From NCBI RefSeq assembly GCF_000717245.1, contig NZ_JNYQ01000022.1:1-50530 (forward strand): a DNA stretch of 50,530 nucleotides, read 5' to 3'. Position 1 is the first letter of the stretch. Each line of letters begins with the position of its first letter. Position numbers and translations under genes: made by a program. Below, piece by piece: positions 31,122-39,005 of this stretch. The notes below the pieces were generated by a model that worked only from the letters and a program-made list of their open reading frames with translations, made no database searches and had not been told where the DNA came from. Source of the DNA: Kitasatospora papulosa. GTDB taxonomy: Bacteria > Actinomycetota > Actinomycetes > Streptomycetales > Streptomycetaceae.

Positions 31122-31150
31122 TTGACTAAAGAGGCCGCCCGCCCTACCGT
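31122..31150 (+). promoter_or_regulatory. promoter of the 31.1-31.6 kb plus-strand gene
   Basis: TTGACT at 31122-31127 and TACCGT at 31145-31150 are separated by exactly 17 bases, matching a Streptomyces vegetative promoter. The first base of transcripts would be near 31156, leaving a leader of about 45 bases before the GGGGAG ribosome site. Confidence 0.55.
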
Positions 31151-31625
31151 CACTCCTGTAAGAACGACATCTATCCACGTTCGATCAAACGGGGAGTGCG
31201 TTATCAAGATCACTGTCACGGTCGACCAGCCGACTCCGGAGTTCCAGGAGCGCCTCCTGGCGCTCCTGGCGGAATACGCCGCCCATGTGGAGGTCGACAC
31301 CACCTGGGACCGCGAGCGCGCCCGGCGGTACTACCTCGCCCTGCCGACCCGCGCCCAGCGCATCCTGAAGGAAGCCGCGAAACGGGACGGCTACGTCAGT
31401 GCCGACGACCTGCGGGATACCGAGGACAGCAGCCTCCGCGGCCACAGCGCAGCCCTGAAGCGCATCCTCGACCGCGGCATCCGGGAGGGCTGGTGGCCCG
31501 ACGGCATGGAGGCGCCGATCCAGGCCCAGGGCCCCGGCTTCGGGAAGGTGGTCGGCTACCGGATGCCCGACCACCTCATCAGCGTGTTCCGCATGGCCAT
31601 CAACAACACCTCCCGCGACTGGTAG
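31122..31625 (+). CDS. hypothetical protein with helical DNA-binding-like middle; start codon unclear
   Basis: The conserved-looking product begins at about IKITVTVDQPTPEF (codon near 31203) and runs about 140 residues: a helix (ERLLALLAEYAA), a helical middle like a winged helix (TRAQRILKEAAKRDGYVSADDL, then AALKRILDRGIREGWWP) and a C-terminal strand-rich end. The only in-frame standard start upstream is a TTG at 31122, which doubles as the -35 box of the probable promoter. A good GGGGAG site instead lies 6 bases before an ATC codon preceded by GTT, where a GTG would be expected. A terminator follows. Function unknown; divergent from the tyrosine recombinase. Confidence 0.7.
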   Translation: MTKEAARPTVTPVRTTSIHVRSNGECVIKITVTVDQPTPEFQERLLALLAEYAAHVEVDTTWDRERARRYYLALPTRAQRILKEAAKRDGYVSADDLRDTEDSSLRGHSAALKRILDRGIREGWWPDGMEAPIQAQGPGFGKVVGYRMPDHLISVFRMAINNTSRDW

Positions 31626-31646
31626 CAGCCGCCAGGACCAACCACG

Positions 31647-31676
31647 GAGGGCGCCCGCCCTCCCGCGGGCGCCCTC
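31647..31676 (+). terminator. terminator after the 31.1-31.6 kb gene
   Basis: A perfect 12-bp stem GAGGGCGCCCGC with its complement and a CCTCCC loop begins 21 bases after the stop codon. Confidence 0.75.
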
Positions 31677-31915
31677 GCCACGTTCAGGCACGGCCGACCG
31701 CCCCGCCGGCAGCGTCATCACAGTCGCCGTCGACGGCCGTACCGAGCGGTCCGAGCTGACCAGAGTCCCACTGAACGACGACACGGTCGCGGCCGAGCCC
31801 CTGGCAGGTTTCTATGAGGGGCCGTCAGCCTCATCAGCCCTGACGGGTGTCATCAGGCATGACGTGCGGCGACTACAGCCCGGGATGAACCGGCTGGAGT
31901 CGCCGTCGTTGCGGC

Positions 31916-32152
31916 ATGGAGAGCGGGCTGCAGCCCGAGTCCATCGGCGACGTCGTCACCCGCACCGGCGAACGCGCCGGCATCGACATCCGCTTCACCG
32001 GCCACAGCCCCCGCCACGTCCTCCCGACTCAAGGGCCACGACCAGATCGTCATTGCCAAGCAGGGTGGCTGGCCCCCCACTCCAAGGTGCTGGCCGGCTA
32101 CCTCGAGGTCGTCGACCAGTGGGAGGACAACGCCCTGCTCGGCGTGCTCTAG
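31916..32152 (+). pseudogene. tyrosine-integrase C-terminal remnant
   Basis: The frame reads LQPESIGDVVTRTGERAGID and FTGHSPR, then, after an indel, KGHDQIVIAKQGGW in a second frame and SKVLAGYLEVVDQW back in the first. These are the His-x-x-Arg and nucleophile (GY) regions of an actinomycete tyrosine integrase. Frameshifts and the missing N-terminal three quarters show it is dead. Confidence 0.7.
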
Positions 32153-32745
32153 GCAAGGGCCTCATCCTCACGCGCAGTCCCGAACGGTCGCCCTGCTGTT
32201 ATAATGGAAGAACGAAGAACAACGTAAGTTCACTGCTTTGCACCATGCTTGACGCTTCGTCAGACGTGTGGGAAGCTTGAGTCATGTCGAGGGGTACTTT
32301 CAGGTACCCCAAAAATAGGGCCCTCCATCGCCACACGTGCGTCTGGGGCCCTTTTTGCTTGCCTAATTGAATGAAAACCAAGTGCCCTCCGGTGGCCGGC
32401 CGGGGGGTTTTCGCGTATCTGGAGGTCGTTCATACCCGTTCCACGCCCCACGCTCGCGTCACCTGCGGCCCGCCGCCGCTGATGATCGCGACGTCAGCCG
32501 CGGGGGCAGTTGCGGGGCTTGGCGCCGAGCTCCGCAAATCGTCTAGCACTTTCCGCCCCTGCCCACCGCGCTCCAGCCTACGAACGAACTGCTCAGTCTG
32601 AACTTCCCTCCCCACCCCTACCGGGGTCAGGAGGTTGCATTCCGCCGCCGACCCGCTGACCGGGTGGGGGCACCTTTTTCCGCACCGCCACTGCCCTACC
32701 CCCGTGCGCCCTGAAGCGGGGCTACGCCTACCGAATAGAGGACCC
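32153..32745. other. intergenic region around the candidate RNA
   Basis: Apart from the candidate RNA, the stretch has a GAAAACC/GGTTTTC hairpin (32373-32412). Plus-strand frames around 32371-32601 look like shadows. The region contains the promoter and leader of the 54-aa membrane microprotein. Confidence 0.4.
32200..32357 (+). ncRNA. candidate small structured RNA or attenuator leader
   Basis: TATAAT at 32200-32205 is a consensus -10 box, rare in this GC-rich DNA. Downstream are a short ORF (32245-32280, 11 codons), a perfect GGGGTAC/GTACCCC hairpin (32291-32310), and a second stem pairing AGGGCCC with GGGCCCT, ended by five Ts at 32351-32355, a textbook rho-independent terminator. CAGACGTGTGG (32261-32271) can also pair with CCACACGTGCGTCTG (32331-32345), giving an alternative fold. 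This layout resembles a ribosome-mediated attenuator. No -35 box was recognised. Confidence 0.5.
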
Positions 32746-32910
32746 ATGCAGCAGCAGCCCAACCCCAGCGAGCCGAACACTCGAATCGTGACGGCTCTCC
32801 TCGGCACGGTCGTAATCGGCCTCATCGCAGTGAGCTACCCCATGTTGATCCCCGCCCTCACGGTGGCGTGCGCCGCGTTCATGGCGCTCGCCATCATCCT
32901 CAAGCTGTGA
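32746..32910 (+). CDS. 54-aa SpdB-like membrane microprotein
   Basis: The protein (MQQQPNPSEPNTRIVTALL...) has a polar N-terminus and two hydrophobic stretches (about 14-30, 31-53). The core TRIVTALLGTVVIGLIAVSYP and LIPAL pattern is shared with the 46-aa protein at 38865-39005 (TAIVLIGAMLAGLIAVAQP and LIPAI), so the two are probably paralogues. Small membrane proteins of this type are common on Streptomyces plasmids and associated with spread genes. Only a weak GAGGACCC lies before the start, so expression may depend on the leader. Confidence 0.7.
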   Translation: MQQQPNPSEPNTRIVTALLGTVVIGLIAVSYPMLIPALTVACAAFMALAIILKL

Positions 32911-33131
32911 GGGCCGGAGAGGACACCACGTCGCCTCATGACTAGTCGAGAACTACGTCGCAGAGCCCGTATCTATCAGGGGTTGCGTCTCTAACCACGT
33001 GTCCTCGAACCCTTGAGCACAGCCGCACCCGGCTGATGCTCTCACCGCAGCCACGCCCCGTCATCACGGGCGCTCGTCATTCCCGTCCGGACCTGCCCTG
33101 GCTCCGTGCGCCCTGAAATTGGAGACCCTTC

Positions 33132-33299
33132 ATGGACCACATCGCTCTCGCCACAGCCCTCATCGTCGGAACCGGCCTGCTCTGCGCCACCGCCGTCTGC
33201 ATCGTCGCCATCTGCCGAGCCCACCGGACAGACGTCGTCGCCGTCGTGCGGGCGCTGCCGGAACTCGCTCTCACCTTGGTCCGCCGACGACGCCGGTAA
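33132..33299 (+). CDS. 55-aa membrane microprotein
   Basis: The protein starts after GGAG and has one hydrophobic span (about 4-29: ALATALIVGTGLLCATAVCIVAI), then an amphipathic region ending in five arginines (LVRRRRR). It is on the same strand as the 54-aa gene 220 bases upstream. No family recognised; it may be a spread or transfer accessory. Confidence 0.65.
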   Translation: MDHIALATALIVGTGLLCATAVCIVAICRAHRTDVVAVVRALPELALTLVRRRRR

Positions 33300-33612
33300 C
33301 GCCCCCGGGGTGGGCCTCCGGCCCAATAACAACTCCCCGAGCCGCAGACTGGCCACCAGGGTTGGTCCTAGATGGAGCAGGGTTCCGGGCGGTGGACCGC
33401 CCGGAACAGCCGCGTTGCCTGGTCCTGGCTTACATGCTGCGGCGATGGCCTGCGCCTGGTGCTCGAGGTCCAGCCTGACGCGCGTGACCTCGGTACGGTC
33501 AACCGCGCAGACGGCTCGGCCCGGCTGAAGCGAACAGCCCGGGTGCGGTCATCCCTCCACCCTGCTTCCGGCTCGTACTGGGTGCCACCAGAAGGAGTGC
33601 TGAGATGCAGTG
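33300..33612. other. gene-free region
   Basis: No coding frame, repeat or strong hairpin was recognised. The region separates plus-strand microprotein genes from the converging minus-strand gene. Confidence 0.35.
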
Positions 33613-33984
33613 TCAGGTGGAAACCTGAGGGGGCGCGTAGGTGATGCCGACGTCTCCGGCGGAGGTCGCGGCGAGAACCACAACCTTCCAGATCGCGCCG
33701 GGAAGGCCAGCCCGGGGACCGTCGCAGGCTTCGTTGAGGAGATCCACGGTCAATCCCACGGACTTGCCCTCAGGCGCTTTTGCCGAGAAATTGACCTGCT
33801 CCGCCGCCCATGGGCCCCCTTCAACAGAGGCGAACTTCACCAGGGCGTGGTATGCCGTGAAGTCTTCGCCGTTCCGAGTGAGGATAAGAGTGCCCGGCCG
33901 CAGGTCGATGCCGACACGGACCTGAATGTCATCCGGGGCAACGAAGGGGTCGCCAGTGGCGTTCAGATCCACGCTGCTCTCCAA
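33613..33984 (-). CDS. hypothetical protein, possibly 5'-truncated
   Basis: About 123 residues with a beta-rich look: GDPFVAPDDIQVRVGIDLRPG, GEDFTAYHALVKFASV, APEGKSVGLTVDLLNEACDG. No membrane segment or signal peptide remains. The frame has only a TTG (33984) or GTG (about 33972) as start, no ribosome site, and an in-frame stop just upstream, so the original N-terminus may be lost. I do not recognise the family; the start is uncertain. Confidence 0.5.
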   Translation of the reverse strand: MESSVDLNATGDPFVAPDDIQVRVGIDLRPGTLILTRNGEDFTAYHALVKFASVEGGPWAAEQVNFSAKAPEGKSVGLTVDLLNEACDGPRAGLPGAIWKVVVLAATSAGDVGITYAPPQVST

Positions 33985-34069
33985 GGGCTGAGGTGGCAGT
34001 TCAGCTACTCAGCATGGCAGCTGACCGCCCGTCGGCTGACGTTCCGGCCGAAGCAATGGGGCCCTGGTC

Positions 34070-34130
34070 GGACGAGCGAGCCAGCGAGCCAGTAAGTCGG
34101 CGAGTCAGCAAGCTGGCTAGCTGACGAGCC
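34070..34130. repeat. degenerate 12-bp direct repeats with an inverted repeat
   Basis: GCGAGCCA, GCGAGCCA, GCGAGTCA and GCAAGCTG words recur about every 12 bases, ending in an imperfect inverted repeat (GTCAGCAAGCT with GGCTAGCTGAC, 34104-34125). The cluster lies just beyond the 3' end of the serine recombinase gene and could be its res-like site. It also resembles sequence near 43996-44020. Confidence 0.4.
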
Positions 34131-34139
34131 ACTCTGACC

Positions 34140-34176
34140 AGCAGAAGCCCCGCACCGAGCGGCGCGGGGTTTTGCT
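34140..34176. terminator. hairpin between the repeat cluster and the serine recombinase
   Basis: AGCAGAAGCCCCGC pairs with GCGCGGGGTTTTGCT over about 13 bases with a short loop. It lies 7 bases past the stop of the minus-strand recombinase gene and probably terminates it; TTTT on the plus strand suggests it can act in both directions. Confidence 0.7.
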
Positions 34177-34182
34177 GTGTGG

Positions 34183-35109
34183 TCAGTTCGTGATCCGCAC
34201 GGACGTCACCCGGTCGGAATGGATGCGGTGGGCCTTGCGGCCGGCGGGCGACTGCATGAGTCCGGTGGACGACCGCTCGATCATCGACACGTGCACGGAC
34301 AACGGAGCGGGCACGCGTACCGAGTACCCCTGTCCCCGGCGGATCGTTTGCCCGCCCTCGAGGAAGCGGCGGATCGCCTCGTCTCCGGAGTCCTGCAGGT
34401 GTTCGGCGACCAGCCCGGGGACGTCGATGACCACAGTCGGATCGATGGCGGGCTCCTCCTGGCCGTCGACGGCGGCCGGGCCAGGTTGGTCGTCCGATGC
34501 CTGGTGCTCGCTCACATCGCGGGCTCCGGCATCGTCGAGGATGCGCCGGATCGTCTTCGGTGAGGTGCCGTACTGCCGGGCGAGTGCCTTCACGGCGGTG
34601 CCCTGCTCGGTGTAGGCGGTGACGACGTCGGCGGCCTGGTCCTCCGTAAGCGCGGTCGGGCGTCCGAGGGTCTTGCCGGAGGCTGCTGCTGCGGCGATGC
34701 CTTCGCGGGTGTTCTCCGAGATCATGTCGCGCTGGAACTCCAGCACGGCCGCGAGCACGCTGACCATCATCTTGGTGCCCGGGTCGTCCGAGGCGAGGTC
34801 GATGCCGGAAAGCAGCCCCGACTCCACCCGTAGGTGCAGGCTGCGCCGGATGAGCACCGGCCGCAGCTCGATGATGTCCGCCACCGACCGGAAGAGGCGG
34901 GCAGCGTCCGCGATCCGGATCGTGTCGCCGACCGCGGCTTCATCGAGCAGCTGCTTGAAGCCGGTGCGGTTGAGGGACAGGACACGGCTGGAGGTCGCCG
35001 GGTCCTCGTAGGCCGGAGCGCCGGCGGCGAGCAGCGCGGCCAGGGCGTGCTGCTGTCGGGCGTCGGTCTGCTTGTCCGTCGAGTGCCGCAGGTACAGGCG
35101 GTCGGTCAT
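34183..35109 (-). CDS. resolvase/invertase-type serine recombinase
   Basis: The 308-residue protein has a small serine-recombinase catalytic domain (1-140): nucleophile S10 in LYLRHSTDKQTDARQQ, FKQLLDEAAVGDTIRI, and the E-helix region AVLEFQRDMISENTREG. A Hin-type HTH (about 150-195: GRPTALTEDQAADVV, then VKALARQYGTSPKTIRRIL) follows. A C-terminal extension of about 110 residues is unlike usual resolvases (which are about 185 residues) and may regulate the enzyme. It overlaps the upstream 162-aa gene by 4 bases (ATGA), so they are co-translated. It probably resolves or inverts plasmid DNA at the nearby repeats. Confidence 0.88.
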   Translation of the reverse strand: MTDRLYLRHSTDKQTDARQQHALAALLAAGAPAYEDPATSSRVLSLNRTGFKQLLDEAAVGDTIRIADAARLFRSVADIIELRPVLIRRSLHLRVESGLLSGIDLASDDPGTKMMVSVLAAVLEFQRDMISENTREGIAAAAASGKTLGRPTALTEDQAADVVTAYTEQGTAVKALARQYGTSPKTIRRILDDAGARDVSEHQASDDQPGPAAVDGQEEPAIDPTVVIDVPGLVAEHLQDSGDEAIRRFLEGGQTIRRGQGYSVRVPAPLSVHVSMIERSSTGLMQSPAGRKAHRIHSDRVTSVRITN

Positions 35110-35594
35110 GCTCCGGCTGCCATCGGTTCGTCGTCTGCCAGCTCGATCAGAGCGAGCACCGAGGCATGGCGGTCCGAATCGCTGCCCAGCGGCCGGCCGC
35201 GCTCGACTTCTCTCCGGTGGAGCCGGTGCTGACGCTCAGTCCAGTCGCGCAGGACGGCGCGAGCCTCGTCCGGTGTGGCGTCGATCGCGGCAGCGATCTC
35301 GGTCCAAGTGGCCCCGAGGAGGATGGCCTCTCGGATGTCGCCCCCGCGGCGGGCGGCGAGGTCGCGCCGCATCGACTCCGACAGGGCGAGCACGGCCAGC
35401 ACATCGCCGGCGTCACCACGCTCGACAGGCTCGGGGAAGTCTGCGGGCAGTGTCCTGTTCATCAGCCGGTCCACATGGCCTGCGCGCTTCTCCATCTGCC
35501 AGGAGAGCGAGACCCGTCCGCCGGTGATCGTGCGGACGTCGTCGGGGCGGCGGACCGTGAGGTCGGTCCAGTGCTCGTGCGCGGGTGTGCCCAT
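35106..35594 (-). CDS. HTH-containing hypothetical protein coupled to the recombinase
   Basis: The 162-residue protein starts after GAGGGGGCTTC. Its C-terminal half has an HTH-like segment (GATWTEIAAAIDATPDEARAVLRDW, about residues 93-118) common in actinomycete phage and plasmid proteins. The N-terminus contains GHVDRLMNRTLPADF and a helical run LALSESMRRDLAARRGGDI. Its stop overlaps the recombinase start, making it the first gene of the pair; it may be a site-binding accessory or repressor of the recombinase. Family not recognised. Confidence 0.75.
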   Translation of the reverse strand: MGTPAHEHWTDLTVRRPDDVRTITGGRVSLSWQMEKRAGHVDRLMNRTLPADFPEPVERGDAGDVLAVLALSESMRRDLAARRGGDIREAILLGATWTEIAAAIDATPDEARAVLRDWTERQHRLHRREVERGRPLGSDSDRHASVLALIELADDEPMAAGA

Positions 35595-35817
35595 GAAGCC
35601 CCCTCAGTCGGCCGGGCCCGGTGGCGTCGGCGTCCGATCAGCACCCTAGGGGGCTAAATGGGGGGGCGCCAATACGGAACGGATTCCAATGGAACGGGCA
35701 CCCGTTTTTGACCTATTTGGGCGTTTCGGCGGATTGGGTTGGCTCCAGGGGGCGAAGACAACCGTTTCCGCCCCCGGCAGTTGATCGGCCAGAAGCGACG
35801 GCCCGTTGAGATAACGC
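35595..35817. other. gene-free region before the secreted-protein terminator
   Basis: No gene is seen. It contains a locally AT-rich patch around 35695-35730 with GGAAC words in opposite orientations (GGAACGGATTCCAATGGAAC, about 35679-35698), which could be a promoter/operator for the HTH-recombinase pair. Confidence 0.35.
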
Positions 35818-35851
35818 AGGGGTCCCGGACGGCTCTCCGTCCGGGACCCCT
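35818..35851 (-). terminator. terminator after the secreted protein gene
   Basis: A perfect 15-bp stem AGGGGTCCCGGACGG with its complement and a CTCT loop starts 38 bases past the stop codon of the secreted protein gene. Confidence 0.8.
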
Positions 35852-35889
35852 GTCAGCTGTTGCGCTGCGATGTCCTGTCGCTGGTGAAT

Positions 35890-36285
35890 TCAGCAGGACC
35901 AGGTGTGAGAGCGCAGGTAGGTGCCCACGCCCGCCAAGTTGACCTTCCCTCCCCTGCCGAGACAGAGCGCCTTGGTGCCGCCGTAGTTGATTGCGGTGTA
36001 GGCGGACACGGATGCTCCGGAGGTGCCGTTGTTGAACGCGGACTGCACCCGAGTGCCGGGGGACCAGCTGCAGACGCTGGTGCCATTGTTCCAGTCCGGG
36101 TCATCTCCGCTCCACGCGCAGACGGAGCCGGTCCCGTTGTCACCGGTGTAGACGCAGAAGGAACCCGTGTTGCAGTTCCAGGCGGTGGTGGTTGCGTTCG
36201 CGGATGTCGGCATGAGCCACGCGCTTGCGACGAGCGCCGCGGTGACTCCGAGACCAAGCTGCATCCTCTTGAGTACCCGTGCCAT
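35890..36285 (-). CDS. secreted six-cysteine protein (I36-inhibitor-like)
   Basis: The 131-residue protein has a Sec signal peptide (basic MARVLKRMQ, hydrophobic core GVTAALVASAWL, cleavage after ANA at residue 31) and a mature part of about 100 residues with six cysteines and the patterns FCVYTGDNGTG and TRVQSAFNNGTS, resembling peptidase-inhibitor I36/crystallin-like extracellular proteins of Streptomyces. The start at 36285 has GGAAAGGGA upstream, a better site than the ATG 15 bases before. It would be exported and might inhibit a protease or act as a small structural protein; activity is unproven. Confidence 0.8.
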   Translation of the reverse strand: MARVLKRMQLGLGVTAALVASAWLMPTSANATTTAWNCNTGSFCVYTGDNGTGSVCAWSGDDPDWNNGTSVCSWSPGTRVQSAFNNGTSGASVSAYTAINYGGTKALCLGRGGKVNLAGVGTYLRSHTWSC

Positions 36286-36556
36286 GAGTTCCCTTTCCAT
36301 CGGCCTGCCCTGAGCAGACGCCCGAAGATCAACGATCGTGAACGTATCCGTCGGAGCCGAGTGGTGGCAGGTCGCACGTCCGGGGCAAGCAGGGAGATGG
36401 GATCACGTGTCGGGCGCACGGCAGTGGGCGATGCGCCTTCACTTGCTGCAGCGTGCCACCCCCCAACCGCCGTCAAGTGGACGCGGAGACCGGACCAAGC
36501 CACCGTTTCCGCCTCTCCGCTCCATCGGGCGACTGTACGACCGTGCCGTTACGCCC

Positions 36557-37606
36557 CTACGGGCTGGGCAACCAAGACGTGGGAAGGACGACCTCTGCTG
36601 GGGCTGGTGTGCCGACAGCAGCCAGAAGCCCTTGCGGAGCCGGACCTGTTGCGTTGTCGAAGCGCACCGTGCAGTCGGAGAACCTTGCGTCGGCGAACTG
36701 CACACCGCCGGAGAACGTCGCCCCGCCAAAGTTCACCGTGCCGTCGGAGAAAACTGCTTGGTAGAAGTTCACGCCGTCCGAGAGCACAGCTCTACTGAAG
36801 AACACCATGCCGCCAGAGAACGTGGCGCCGGCAAAGTTCACTTTGCCGTCGGAGAACACCGCTCCGTTGAAGGAGACCATGCCATCGGAGAACGTCGCTC
36901 CCCTGAAGGACACCGTGCTGCCGGCGAACACCGCGCCCTTGAAGGACATCAGGTCGACGTCGAAGGTGACGCCTGTGAGGTCGAGGTAGGAGCCTTGCCA
37001 GGAGCGCTGGGTGCCCTGAGGGCGTTGGTAGTGCTCGCCGATGAGGCGAAGGATTGTGTGCCGTACCTCGCGGAGGGCGAGGTACCGCTGGTGTTCCTCT
37101 AGATGAGCAGGATCCTCGCCGGGGTCGGGTGTGTAGGGGAGCCGTAGGTAGGCGCACAGGACGTCGATACACGTCTGCCGCAGTCCGGGCTCGGGGGCGT
37201 CGTCTGCGAGGCCAGCCAAGGCGTGCACTCCACCGAGGCGTACGGCGGGGGAGTCCGTGCCGAGCTTGTCGACGGCCTGGCTGAAGCGCTCGGTGTGCAG
37301 CCGGGTGGCTTCGCGGTGGGCGCCGGCTTCGTCGACGCGTTGGCGGCGGTAGGCGACGACTAGGGCGACGAGCGCGCCGGCCCCGGCGACCACGCCGAAG
37401 GAGAGCTTCACCAAGTCGAAGAGCGTCTTCGCGTCGAGCTTCGCGGTGGTGTCGATCTCCTGGAAGTCCAGCAGGACTACTAACCCGTAGAAGACTCCGC
37501 CCGCGACCAGGACCGCCGTGACGAAGGTCAACACCAGGGCTCGGCCGACCTTCCACAGCCGCAGCTCGCGCTCATTCGGTGATCGTGACCTTCGCCTGAA
37601 CATCAT
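36557..37606 (-). CDS. two-TM pentapeptide-repeat protein
   Basis: The 349-residue protein has membrane segments at about 19-48 (VGRALVLTFVTAVLVAGGVFYGLVV) and 62-86 (FDLVKLSFGVVAGAGALVALVV), a helical cytoplasmic region typical of membrane pentapeptide proteins (about 105-195: RFSQAVDKLGTDSPAVRLGGVHALAGLA, then REVRHTILRLIGEHYQ), and roughly 20 pentapeptides (about 205-325: A-x-F-S-D/G-G/-V-x-F). The repeats would form a right-handed quadrilateral helix. This common actinomycete architecture has unknown function. It is unrelated in layout to the larger pentapeptide protein at 20929-22806. Confidence 0.85.
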   Translation of the reverse strand: MMFRRRSRSPNERELRLWKVGRALVLTFVTAVLVAGGVFYGLVVLLDFQEIDTTAKLDAKTLFDLVKLSFGVVAGAGALVALVVAYRRQRVDEAGAHREATRLHTERFSQAVDKLGTDSPAVRLGGVHALAGLADDAPEPGLRQTCIDVLCAYLRLPYTPDPGEDPAHLEEHQRYLALREVRHTILRLIGEHYQRPQGTQRSWQGSYLDLTGVTFDVDLMSFKGAVFAGSTVSFRGATFSDGMVSFNGAVFSDGKVNFAGATFSGGMVFFSRAVLSDGVNFYQAVFSDGTVNFGGATFSGGVQFADARFSDCTVRFDNATGPAPQGLLAAVGTPAPAEVVLPTSWLPSP

Positions 37607-37795
37607 GAAGATGAAGACAAGGCACTGAAGTCAGTGGTTGCAACGAGCACGATGTCGGCAGGACCTGGTCCTTATGACCGTTTCCGCCCCCTTGGCGATA
37701 CGGATCAGATGGCGACAACTGCAACTCCGGCAATGACTGTCAGTGGCTGGTGTGATACTCCGCGCACACGATTCGGGTGACGGCGGGAGTCTTCG

Positions 37796-38809
37796 GTGTT
37801 GGATGATCTGCTCGTGGTCGGGTTCGACCTTCAGGATCAGCGTGAAGTTCACATCAGCGAGAAGCCCTTGGACCACTGGCGTGCGCTTGGCTACGGACGC
37901 GGCGAGACGGTGGTCTGCTTCTATTGCTGGCGCGGCATCGACGCTCCGGCAGGCACGAGGGTGCCGCTGCTGGCTCGCGGCCGGATCGGCGGCCTTGTCC
38001 GCCCACACTTCGCGCATCCGGCCGGCACCGCACCGCTCCTTGGGGGACACAGCCGCGAAACGGTCTGGCACATGAACGCCAAGCACCGCCTTGCCCGTTG
38101 GGCAGAAGCTCTCCCCAACGTCGCGCGCGTCCGGATGGAACAGTGGACGGATGGAGGCGAGCGCCGTGCCGACGTGCACGTCACGCTCGACGGCGGTGCC
38201 CACCTGGCCCTGGAGGCACAGCGCGAGCTGATCACCGATGAGCTCTGGCAGGCCCGGCACAGGGACTACGCCGCCAACGGGATCCGTGACGTGTGGTTCA
38301 TGCGGCCGAACACCCGTATCCCACACGTGCTCTTCGCCGAGGGCACCCCGGCCTGGACCCTCTATCAGCGTGACGAAGCCGCAGAGGCTCGGCTCGGCGA
38401 GCCCCACTCCCGGGCCGATTGGCAGTGGTGGAACAAGGACTTGCGTCTGTTCAGCCCGCATCACCCGCCCTGCCCCGGAGACCCTGTCATCTGCGAACGC
38501 TTCCCACTCAGGGATCTCGGCCTCGACCCCAGTGGGGTGACTTTCCCTCCCGCGATGGTTGAGCGACTCGAAAAAGAAGCCGCGCGCGTGCGGCAAGCCG
38601 CCGACCAGGCAAAGCGCCAACACCAACAGCGTCAACTTGGGCAACAGCGCGAGGCCGCTCTCCACCCTCCAAGGCGCCCTTGGCGGCCCAGCCCCCTGCC
38701 ACCCGTGCAGCCGGTGCCGCGGCCGACGAACGGCGAGCTCGTCTGCCAAGCCTGTCACCGACCGCTCGCCGAGTCCCTTGCCCCCTACGGACGGCACATC
38801 CTTTGTTGA
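37796..38809 (+). CDS. second CoiA-like nuclease-domain protein
   Basis: The 337-residue protein, with a GTG start after GGGAG, has a zinc knuckle (C41, C44: CFYCW) and HFAHPAG (71-77), then a CoiA-like core: VWHMNAKHRLARWAE (90-104), GERRADVHVTL (121-131) and ALEAQRELI (138-146), followed by a conserved segment RDVWFMRPN. A basic Gln-rich coiled coil and a C-terminal CQACH zinc end close it. It has the same plan as the protein at 23150-24619. Function on plasmids is unknown; DNA-processing during uptake or transfer is a guess. Confidence 0.8.
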   Translation: MLDDLLVVGFDLQDQREVHISEKPLDHWRALGYGRGETVVCFYCWRGIDAPAGTRVPLLARGRIGGLVRPHFAHPAGTAPLLGGHSRETVWHMNAKHRLARWAEALPNVARVRMEQWTDGGERRADVHVTLDGGAHLALEAQRELITDELWQARHRDYAANGIRDVWFMRPNTRIPHVLFAEGTPAWTLYQRDEAAEARLGEPHSRADWQWWNKDLRLFSPHHPPCPGDPVICERFPLRDLGLDPSGVTFPPAMVERLEKEAARVRQAADQAKRQHQQRQLGQQREAALHPPRRPWRPSPLPPVQPVPRPTNGELVCQACHRPLAESLAPYGRHILC

Positions 38810-38864
38810 CCCGACTACTGGGCCAAGATCCTGCGAGAGGACTTTTTCCGCCCTCTTCTTTTGA

Positions 38865-39005
38865 TCACGACTTCAGGTAGGCGAGTAGGGCGCCGCCGGC
38901 GGCGATGCTGACACCGATTGCGGGGATGAGCGTCGGCTGGGCGACTGCGATGAGTCCGGCGAGCATGGCGCCGATGAGGACGATGGCGGTGCGGTCAGTG
39001 GTCAT
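38865..39005 (-). CDS. 46-aa SpdB-like membrane microprotein
   Basis: The start at 39005 follows AGGAG at 8 bases. The product (MTTDRTAIVLIGAMLAGLIAV...) has two short hydrophobic spans joined by QPTLIPAI and resembles the 54-aa protein at 32746-32910 in pattern, so the two are probably paralogues. Such proteins are frequent on Streptomyces plasmids. The gene is alone, convergent with the CoiA-like gene. Confidence 0.75.
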   Translation of the reverse strand: MTTDRTAIVLIGAMLAGLIAVAQPTLIPAIGVSIAAGGALLAYLKS

